A stretch of DNA of 11,251 bases, taken from contig SXQV01000064.1 in the NCBI GenBank assembly GCA_005792805.1, positions 1-11,251 of the forward strand. The letters are read 5' to 3'. This document shows, one piece after another, positions 6,663 to 11,251 of this stretch. The position numbers were made by a program, and so were the translations under genes. This DNA comes from Methylococcaceae bacterium (GTDB taxonomy: Bacteria; Pseudomonadota; Gammaproteobacteria; Methylococcales; Methylococcaceae). The notes beneath the pieces were generated by a model, which saw nothing but the letters and a program-made list of their open reading frames with translations, was not told the DNA's origin and did not search any database. The stretch's first letter is position 1, and each line of letters begins with the position of its first letter.

Positions 6663-6983
6663 ATGAGTCTGATGCGTAGCTTAGGACTATTGTTGTTGTT
6701 AGTCACGCAGGGCCTTATTGGGCTGAAGGTGACGCAACGGTCTGCGGCGTAGCCTTCGCAGCGAGGTGCGTGGAGGGATCCTGATAGTTCCATGCCGCTT
6801 CAAGTGGATGGATCCGTTTCGACAGGGGCGGCAGAAATTCGGGATTTCTGGGCCAAGCGGATAATGCGGAGCGGCTATGCCATGGATGTGATTGATGCCG
6901 GTCATGCACACGCCGGCACCATCGTGGTTATGGTGCGTTTTTCGGATGGTGGCGGGGTTTTTCCCTTGTTCCAGTTGAGTTAG
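6663..6983 (+). pseudogene. Small secreted or membrane-anchored hypothetical protein interrupted by an in-frame amber codon
   Basis: An ATG at 6663 with a good ribosome-binding site (AGGGGG, 6-nt spacing) starts a 107-codon frame ending with TAG at 6981-6983, but it is interrupted by TAG at 6750-6752 after 29 codons. The first part is a hydrophobic leader (MSLMRSLGLLLLLVTQGL), typical of a signal peptide or anchor. The second part, in the same frame without other stops, reads like a small soluble domain (IRDFWAKRIMRSGYAMDVI, then TIVVMVRFSDGGGVFPLF). The simplest view is one ancestral gene of about 106 residues with a nonsense mutation. Alternatives are a genuine 29-residue membrane peptide, or separate translation of the second part from the ATG at 6792. 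I recognise no family. It is divergent from lysR and about 100 bp before the cytochrome c gene. Confidence 0.45.
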
Positions 6984-7080
6984 TCTGAAATAATCCACCC
7001 CGTCCGGAGTCCCTCGGGGGTTTATCCAAACGAGGACGGACGCAAACTAATTTGTCCTTCTATGAAGAGATGGAAAAACC

Positions 7081-7428
7081 ATGAAGAATCAAAAGCCTCT
7101 GAAAGGTCTGTTGCTGATCGCTGGTCTGTGTTTTGCCGGTGTTTCGGTGGCTGAGGAGCCCAGTGTGGAAATCGGTGAAAAAATCTACACCCGTGCCTTT
7201 GGTCGCGGCTGTGGTACTTGCCACGATGTTCAGCCTAACCCAAATCTCTTTGAGAGTGTGAATAAGCTGAGCAAGGAAGAGCTGACCAAGGTTCTGGTCG
7301 AAGGTCGCAATGCGATGCCGAAGGCCATGGATCAGATTATGGCGTTGGGTCCTGTGAAAAGCGCGGGCTTAACCCAGGATCAGGCAGTAGATGCTCTGAT
7401 CGCCTACCTGAAGGCAGGCAAGAAGTAA
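7081..7428 (+). CDS. Periplasmic class I c-type cytochrome, 115 residues
   Basis: The protein starts with a Sec signal peptide (MKNQKPLKGLLLIAGLCF, likely cleavage after VSVA, residue 24). The mature part, about 91 residues, carries one haem-binding CGTCH motif (Cys44, Cys47, His48) with the following DVQPNPNLF; the distal Met ligand is probably Met79 in GRNAMPK, with Met83 as an alternative. The C-terminal helix (AVDALIAYLKAGKK) is the usual last helix of small cytochromes c. It should shuttle electrons in the periplasm after haem attachment by the Ccm system; its redox partners are not shown by the neighbours. It appears monocistronic: a gap of about 100 bp precedes it and a strong terminator follows 24 bp after the stop. 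Confidence 0.92.
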   Translation: MKNQKPLKGLLLIAGLCFAGVSVAEEPSVEIGEKIYTRAFGRGCGTCHDVQPNPNLFESVNKLSKEELTKVLVEGRNAMPKAMDQIMALGPVKSAGLTQDQAVDALIAYLKAGKK

Positions 7429-7452
7429 GCGCCCAGCTTACCTGCCTGAAGC

Positions 7453-7477
7453 AAACGCCGGGCATGCCCGGCGTTTT
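7453..7477 (+). terminator. Intrinsic terminator of the cytochrome c gene
   Basis: A perfect inverted repeat AAACGCCGGGC / GCCCGGCGTTT (11-bp arms around a central AT; in RNA about 9 bp with a 6-nt loop) is followed by a T. It starts 24 bp after the cytochrome stop codon. Confidence 0.82.
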
Positions 7478-7638
7478 GCATAGGGTGCAAGCGACCCGAC
7501 AGATCGTTTGATGGCAGCCTACCATCGGTTTCTGTGCCGAAATGAGTGCAAGTTCGGAGGGCAGTTCGAAACCCAAACTTGCGCTACTCTTGGGGTTGCA
7601 TAAAAAAATGTCGGCACCTGTTTTGCGGTTGGTCGTCC

Positions 7639-8202
7639 ATGAGTAAGTGGAACTTGTGCTTCATCATGGCCTTTTTTTTTCTGGCTGGATGCGCGCAGAC
7701 TCCTCATCAGCCGCCGCCTGCCAGAACACCACAGCTGCAAATGCCGGTTTCGGTGCCTGCTCAGAGCGCACCTATGCTACGTGTTGCCATAATGTCAGAG
7801 CCTGTCAAACCCGTAGCCCCGCTTCTTGCAGCCGTTGATCCCCTGAGCGTTTCGGCTATGGTTGAGCGTGCATTGGCACGCCAACGACTAAAGCAACGGA
7901 CGCAGGCGTGGACTATCAGTGATGTAGACAGTTCTCTTATCTCGCATCGCTCCAAGTCTCGCGTTTCTCGGCGAAGGATCCGGGGCGTAAGTGGATCGCT
8001 GGAGCCCGTTCATATTCAGTCCAAGGAAATTGCGTTAACTGCTGAAGAGGATGCTTCATTGGTTGCGAGGAGCAATACCTCAAAAAACGACCGCAAGGCA
8101 AAGGTAAATCTCGCCAAGTTGAAAGAGATGAAAAGTGTGTGCTTGCATTCAACAGTTTGGTGGGTCCGCTGGAACCCCGAACTACAAAAGGCGCACTTAT
8201 GA
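7639..8202 (+). CDS. Lipoprotein leader, probable N-terminal part of a frame-split MltD-like transglycosylase
   Basis: The ATG at 7639 is chosen because it gives a lipoprotein signal peptide with lipobox LAGC (Cys18). The 187-residue product then has a Pro/Ala-rich stretch (PHQPPPARTPQLQ), a basic region (SHRSKSRVSRRR) and no recognised domain. The last about 20 residues (after KEMKSV, ending VWWVRWNPELQ...) look unnatural, while the adjacent frame becomes coding-like from GTG 8139 and leads straight into the transglycosylase. MltD proteins normally carry such a lipoprotein signal at their own N-terminus, so this is most likely the first part of one gene separated by a frameshift near the GTGTGTG tract at 8135-8141. 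The stop TGA overlaps an ATG at 8199 (ATGA), so two coupled genes is the alternative. A run of nine T at 7672-7680 encodes FFF of the signal peptide. The Shine-Dalgarno sequence is weak. Confidence 0.6.
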   Translation: MSKWNLCFIMAFFFLAGCAQTPHQPPPARTPQLQMPVSVPAQSAPMLRVAIMSEPVKPVAPLLAAVDPLSVSAMVERALARQRLKQRTQAWTISDVDSSLISHRSKSRVSRRRIRGVSGSLEPVHIQSKEIALTAEEDASLVARSNTSKNDRKAKVNLAKLKEMKSVCLHSTVWWVRWNPELQKAHL

Positions 8203-9173
8203 GTCGGCTTGATTCTTGGGGGAGTGTACGCAATGGCCTTGTGTTGGCTGGTATTCAACATGAGCGGCTGGACGCACATCTGGAAAATTTAAGGCAGCGA
8301 CCAACAACAGTTGAGTTTTTAATGGCGCGAGCCGAGCCTTATTTGCAATATTTGCTTGGAGAAGTCCAGCGCCAAGGATTGCCTACCGATGTCATATTGG
8401 TTCCGATGGTCGAGAGCGCCTTCCAGGCTACTGCGTTATCTACTAAACAAGCCGCCGGGTTGTGGCAGTTTATTCCAGCAACGGGCCAGCAGTATGGCTT
8501 GCTACTCAGCGAAAACTATGATGGCCGCTATGATACCCATTCAGCCACGCAGGCTGCCCTCAAATACTTGAAGCGATTGAACGTGCTTTTCAACGGAGAT
8601 TGGTTGCTGTCCTTTGCCGCCTATAATGCAGGGGAGGGAGCCGTTCAGCGAGCCATTCAATTGAATCGAATCGCTGGAGGAAATGGGACATTCTGGGAGC
8701 TGCAGCTGCCGCAGGAAACTCAGAATTATGTGGTCAAAATTCTTGCGCTATCAAAGGTGCTTGCTGATCCACGGGGGCTCGGGTTCAAACCCCATAAGCC
8801 GATGCCGGCCAATAACACCTTGGCGCGTGTCGAGGCAAAGCCCGAAGTTAATATCGCCGATTTAATTGCTTCATCAGGTATTGCCCCCGATGAGTTTTAT
8901 AAATTGAATCCCGCCTTCAAACCAGATGTTGAGCCACCCGTTCAGGCGCACAATTTCCTGTTGCCGCTGGAAAAAGCGGAGATTCTGATGGCAGCCAATA
9001 TGTCAGGTGCCAAAGTTTATGCGCCGCGCAAAGTAGTGGTTCAGAAAGGGGATACCTTGTCTGTGTTAGCCAAGCGTCATGGGGTGTCGGAGATCAGGCT
9101 TGCCGAATGGAATGGCCTGCCACCCAGGGCTTCACTCAGGGTTGGGCAGGAAATTCTGGTGTTGGGTGTTTGA
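8199..9173 (+). CDS. mltD: MltD-like lytic murein transglycosylase, catalytic and LysM part
   Basis: Lytic transglycosylases cleave peptidoglycan between MurNAc and GlcNAc, forming 1,6-anhydro ends. Taken from the ATG at 8199 the product has 324 residues: SRLDSWGSVRNGLVL (MltD-type entry segment), the SLT (GH23-like) domain with the catalytic Glu72 in VPMVESAF, AAGLWQFIPATGQQYGL, DGRYDTHSATQAALKYL, NGDWLLSFAAYNAGEGAV and LPQETQNYVVKILAL, then a degenerate LysM-like repeat (NIADLIASSGIAPDEFYKLNP) and a C-terminal LysM domain (VVQKGDTLSVLAKRHGV ... LRVGQEILVL). The domain order is that of MltD. As translated from 8199 it would lack any export signal, which would leave it useless in the cytoplasm; the needed lipoprotein signal is in another frame upstream (7639). 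The frame is open back to 8046, with GTG 8139 as an alternative start. The domain identity is firm; whether the locus is functional is not. Confidence 0.88.
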   Translation: MSRLDSWGSVRNGLVLAGIQHERLDAHLENLRQRPTTVEFLMARAEPYLQYLLGEVQRQGLPTDVILVPMVESAFQATALSTKQAAGLWQFIPATGQQYGLLLSENYDGRYDTHSATQAALKYLKRLNVLFNGDWLLSFAAYNAGEGAVQRAIQLNRIAGGNGTFWELQLPQETQNYVVKILALSKVLADPRGLGFKPHKPMPANNTLARVEAKPEVNIADLIASSGIAPDEFYKLNPAFKPDVEPPVQAHNFLLPLEKAEILMAANMSGAKVYAPRKVVVQKGDTLSVLAKRHGVSEIRLAEWNGLPPRASLRVGQEILVLGV

Positions 9174-9218
9174 GCTTCAGTTGCCGATTCTTCTATTTTA
9201 TTCTCTATGTACCATCAC

Positions 9219-9224
9219 AAGGAG
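9219..9224 (+). promoter_or_regulatory. Ribosome-binding site deciding the GTG start of creA
   Basis: AAGGAG is a near-perfect Shine-Dalgarno core, but lies 13 nt before the GTG at 9238, longer than usual. No other start fits: an in-frame TGA lies at 9229-9231, so GTG 9238 is the first possible start and directly begins the signal peptide. Confidence 0.5.
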
Positions 9225-9237
9225 TTTCTGAAGTAAC

Positions 9238-9705
9238 GTGATTACATCAGTTCGCACGCTCACCGCTCTTTCGGGAGCCTTGCTTATGGGCATCAGTCTT
9301 GTCAGCGTTGCAGAGGACATCGGTTCGGTCAACTACAGGTTTAAGTGGCTGGGACCCAGCGACAAAATCGTGGTGCAAGCCTTCGATGATCCAGATGTCC
9401 CCGGGGTCACTTGTTACATTTCGCGGGCCGAAACGGGGGGCATCAAGGGGATGGTGGGCTTGGCTGAGAATGCCGCTAAAGTCTCGTTGGCCTGCCGACA
9501 GATTGGGACGATTGATCCGCTGGCTGTTAAAAAGCTCAAAGATAATGAGGAGGTCTTTAGTGCTCGGGCATCCGCTGTATTTAAGACCACCCAAGTTGTA
9601 CGTTTCTACGACGAAAAGCGTGCTGTGCTGGTCTATCTGACGTATACAGACCGTATTGTCGATGGCAGCCCGGAAAACGCCGTCAGTATCGTACCTGTTC
9701 GTTAA
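9238..9705 (+). CDS. creA: CreA family periplasmic protein
   Basis: The 155-residue product has a Sec signal peptide (TALSGALLMGISLVSVA, cleavage after residue 25) and the conserved CreA blocks: IGSVNYRFKWLGPSDKIVVQAFDDP, here at residues 28-52, VTCYISRAETGGIKG (Cys59), VSLACRQIGTI (Cys86) and VVRFYDEKRAVLVYLTYTDR. The two cysteines probably form a disulphide in the periplasm. CreA is a conserved family of unknown biochemical role; the E. coli gene is near creBCD, but here no creBCD genes are visible. Translation starts at GTG. It follows the transglycosylase after 64 bp and ends before a terminator at 9728. Confidence 0.92.
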   Translation: MITSVRTLTALSGALLMGISLVSVAEDIGSVNYRFKWLGPSDKIVVQAFDDPDVPGVTCYISRAETGGIKGMVGLAENAAKVSLACRQIGTIDPLAVKKLKDNEEVFSARASAVFKTTQVVRFYDEKRAVLVYLTYTDRIVDGSPENAVSIVPVR

Positions 9706-9727
9706 AAATCGCAAGAACTCCCGGCAC

Positions 9728-9759
9728 AAGCAACCTGACTAACGGTGATGTTGCTTTTT
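9728..9759 (+). terminator. Probable intrinsic terminator of creA
   Basis: Arms AAGCAAC (9728-9734) and GTTGCTT (9750-9756) pair over 7 bp around a 15-nt loop and continue into TTTTT. The loop is rather large, but the U tract and position 23 bp after the creA stop fit a terminator. Confidence 0.6.
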
Positions 9760-9789
9760 GGGGACAGATACGGTGGCCCTCGAAAAGGC

Positions 9790-9818
9790 TTGCATTCCAT
9801 CGTTCTTTAAGCTGAAAT
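9790..9818 (+). promoter_or_regulatory. Possible sigma-70 promoter for trxA
   Basis: TTGCAT (9790-9795) and TGAAAT (9813-9818) are spaced by 17 bp, matching consensus in 4 of 6 positions each. It would leave an untranslated leader of about 100 nt before the trxA start at 9925. Confidence 0.35.
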
Positions 9819-9924
9819 GCTTCAGAAATTGAGTCGAGTGCTACAAGCTGTACACCTTCCCAGCCGGTTCCCGGTCGCCCGCAAAGATTCCACCAACCTC
9901 TTCATCCGATTACCGGAGACGCAC

Positions 9925-10251
9925 GTGAGTGAACATATTCTTCAAATTAACGACAGTGATTTCGACGAGCAAGTCCTGAAATCTACAATCCCAGTATTGG
10001 TCGATTTCTGGGCAGAATGGTGTGGGCCATGCAAGATGATTGCTCCTATTCTTGAAGACATAGCCATCGAATACGCTGGTAGGCTGGTCGTCGCCAAAGT
10101 GAACATCGACAATAATCCAGGCACGCCGCAACGTTATGGCGTGAGAGGAATACCAACACTGATCCTGTTTAAGGAGGGTGAAGTCCATGCCACAAAAGTC
10201 GGTGCACTGGCTAAATCACAGCTTGCTGCTTTCATAGACGCCAACTTGTAA
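9925..10251 (+). CDS. trxA: Thioredoxin 1
   Basis: A complete thioredoxin of 108 residues: SEHILQINDSDFDEQVLKS, buried Asp27, the redox motif WCGPCK (Cys33, Cys36), the cis-proline loop GIPTL and the C-terminal helix. It is a cytoplasmic protein disulphide reductase, recycled by thioredoxin reductase, serving ribonucleotide reductase and other enzymes. The GTG at 9925 is chosen over an in-frame ATG at 9817 because GGAG lies 6 nt before it and the N-terminus then matches thioredoxin 1; the 36 codons upstream do not resemble the family. The gene directly precedes rho, a neighbourhood well known in gammaproteobacteria. Confidence 0.95.
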   Translation: MSEHILQINDSDFDEQVLKSTIPVLVDFWAEWCGPCKMIAPILEDIAIEYAGRLVVAKVNIDNNPGTPQRYGVRGIPTLILFKEGEVHATKVGALAKSQLAAFIDANL

Positions 10252-10275
10252 TCGGCTCTGCAACCGGCCTGGCGC

Positions 10276-10304
10276 TTTCCCGGTGTCAGGCCATACAATA
10301 TAAT
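10276..10304 (+). promoter_or_regulatory. Probable sigma-70 promoter for rho
   Basis: A perfect -10 box TATAAT lies at 10299-10304. A weak -35 (TTTCCC, 10276-10281) is 17 bp upstream, inside the loop and right arm of an inverted repeat GGCCTG (10266-10271) / CAGGCC (10287-10292), which might also weaken read-through from trxA. A start near 10311 would give a leader of about 135 nt. Confidence 0.55.
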
Positions 10305-10446
10305 CGCTCAAACGTCTGACCCTCCCAATTTTTCCTCGTCTTTAGCCGCTATTTGCGGACTCTCCCCGCTCGCCTCCCCGGCGAGTCGAAAGCTGGACTG
10401 TATTGGACCAACCCTAACCTCACCTCATCTGATTCACTATTCACCC
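10305..10446 (+). promoter_or_regulatory. rho leader with C-rich, G-poor segments and two hairpins (candidate autoregulatory rut region)
   Basis: Two segments are markedly rich in C and poor in G: about 10315-10346 and about 10405-10446, the second reaching the start codon. Such unstructured C>G RNA is what Rho loads on, and rho is known in E. coli to be attenuated by Rho in its own leader. Between them are two hairpins: CCGC-TATTT-GCGG (10346-10358) and CTCGCC-TCCCC-GGCGAG (10369-10385). There is no recognisable Shine-Dalgarno sequence before the rho ATG (CTATTCACCC). Confidence 0.45.
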
Positions 10447-11251
10447 ATGAACCTGACTGACCTTAAGCGCAAGCCCGTTGCTGAATTGATTGAAATTGCC
10501 GAAAACTTCGAAATTGAAGGGGTTGCCCGAACTCGTAAGCAGGATCTGATTTTTTCCATTCTCAAAAAGCAATCGAAGGGGGGAGAAGATATCTACGGTG
10601 ATGGCGTGCTGGAAATTCTCTCTGACGGTTATGGCTTTCTAAGATCGGCCGACAGTTCGTTCTTGGCTGGTCCTGATGATATCTACGTATCGCCGAGCCA
10701 GATTCGCCGTTTCAGTTTGCGTACAGGAGATACCATTTCCGGAAAGATTCGCCCTCCAAAGGAAGGTGAGCGGTATTTTGCCATGCTTAAAGTGGAGCAA
10801 ATCAACTACGAGCCACCGGAAAACGCGAAGCACAAAATCCTATTCTCCAATTTGACTCCGCTGTTCCCGAAATCGCGCTTGCAGTTGGAGTTAGGGAATG
10901 GAACGACAGAGGACTTGACTGCCCGGATCATGGATTTGGTTGCGCCGATCGGAAAGGGTCAGCGTGGATTGATTGTCTCTCCGCCTAAGGCCGGTAAGAC
11001 GATGATTCTTCAGAATATCGCCCATTCTATTGCAGAAAATTATCCTGAGTGCTATCTCATCGTCCTGCTGATCGACGAACGTCCCGAGGAAGTGACGGAA
11101 ATGCAGCGTAGTGTGAAGGGGGAGGTGGTTTCAAGTACTTTCGATGAACCCCCGGCGCGGCATGTTCAAGTGGCGGAAATGATCATTGAAAAAGCCAAAC
11201 GATTGGTCGAACACAAGCGTGATGTCGTGATCCTGCTCGACTCTATCACGC
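10447..11251 (+). CDS. rho: Transcription termination factor Rho, N-terminal 268 residues, 3' truncated by window edge
   Basis: Rho is a hexameric RNA-dependent ATPase and 5'-3' helicase that ends transcription at rut-containing RNAs. The visible part has the N-terminal helical domain (MNLTDLKRKPVAELIEIAE), the primary RNA-binding OB fold with EILSDGYGFLRS (residues 56-67) and DDIYVSPSQIRRF, and the ATPase core: Walker A SPPKAGKTMI (Lys181, Lys184), the catalytic Glu211 in LLIDERPEEVTEM and Walker B VVILLDS (Asp265). These residue numbers equal those of E. coli Rho, so no insertion is present. The ATG at 10447 yields the standard MNLTDLK start. The remaining about 150 residues (Q and R loops) lie beyond the window. 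Confidence 0.97.
   Translation, partial: MNLTDLKRKPVAELIEIAENFEIEGVARTRKQDLIFSILKKQSKGGEDIYGDGVLEILSDGYGFLRSADSSFLAGPDDIYVSPSQIRRFSLRTGDTISGKIRPPKEGERYFAMLKVEQINYEPPENAKHKILFSNLTPLFPKSRLQLELGNGTTEDLTARIMDLVAPIGKGQRGLIVSPPKAGKTMILQNIAHSIAENYPECYLIVLLIDERPEEVTEMQRSVKGEVVSSTFDEPPARHVQVAEMIIEKAKRLVEHKRDVVILLDSIT

Noticed and set aside
6699..6998. Minus-strand ORF of 99 codons opposite the amber-interrupted gene
   Set aside because: Histidine/arginine-rich composition typical of an antisense shadow; the plus-strand frame has the ribosome-binding site and signal-like leader.
6997..7022. Possible hairpin CCCCG...CGGGG with TTT before the cytochrome c gene
   Set aside because: Only a 5-bp stem with a 12-nt loop and a short T run; too weak to call a terminator.
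7561..7575. tRNA T-arm-like string GTTCGAAACCC
   Set aside because: The flanking bases do not form a T stem and no acceptor or anticodon arm was found around it.
7546..7638. Longer start for the lipoprotein at 7546
   Set aside because: It would bury the lipoprotein signal peptide behind a 31-residue basic extension; ATG 7639 puts the lipobox cysteine at residue 18.
9181..9209. Possible promoter TTGCCG-17-TCTATG for creA
   Set aside because: The -10 box matches only 3 of 6 consensus positions; transcription from the upstream gene is equally possible.
9817..9924. N-terminal extension of thioredoxin from the ATG at 9817
   Set aside because: The extra 36 residues do not resemble thioredoxin, there is no ribosome-binding site for it, and GTG 9925 has GGAG at proper spacing and the standard N-terminus.

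Overview
The window looks like a chromosomal segment of a gammaproteobacterium of moderate G+C content. The main evidence is the recB-recD gene pair (the RecBCD type of recombination enzyme) at the left end and the order trxA-rho at the right end, together with creA, an MltD-type lytic transglycosylase and a small periplasmic cytochrome c. The species cannot be fixed from the sequence; a chemolithotrophic or sulfur-oxidising lineage would fit, but that is a guess.

Layout. 1-3703 (+): the C-terminal half of RecB and complete RecD, overlapping by 8 bp. 3704-4390: a non-coding stretch holding a 395-bp decayed insertion sequence (3812-4206), bounded by inverted repeats and carrying a frameshifted N-terminal transposase fragment, then a strong intrinsic terminator that probably once served recBD directly. 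4391-6540 (-): a run of four same-strand genes read right to left: a LysR-type regulator, a previously unlisted 43-residue membrane ORF, a CYTH triphosphatase (overlap 8 bp) and a CPBP-family intramembrane protease (overlap 4 bp). 6663-6983 (+): a small signal-peptide-bearing ORF, divergent from lysR, broken by an in-frame amber codon. 7081-7477 (+): periplasmic cytochrome c with its own terminator. 7639-9173 (+): an MltD-like lytic transglycosylase whose lipoprotein leader and catalytic/LysM part lie in two different frames. 9238-9759 (+): creA and terminator. 9790-11251 (+): thioredoxin, then a C-rich leader and the first 268 codons of the transcription terminator Rho.

How the genes fit together. 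RecB and RecD are helicase subunits of the double-strand-break repair machine, and their overlap suggests coupled translation. The small ORF, CYTH and CPBP genes overlap each other and probably form one translationally coupled unit, possibly cotranscribed with lysR; a role in handling tripolyphosphate or other triphosphates near the membrane is only inferred. The cytochrome, transglycosylase and CreA genes are envelope genes with separate terminators or gaps and show no obvious pathway link. trxA-rho is a conserved neighbourhood, and the rho leader has the composition expected of a Rho-loading site for autoregulation.

Three genes or relics show disabling changes relative to their expected reading frames: the IS transposase, the amber-interrupted ORF and the frame-split transglycosylase. 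No CRISPR array, rRNA or tRNA was recognised.
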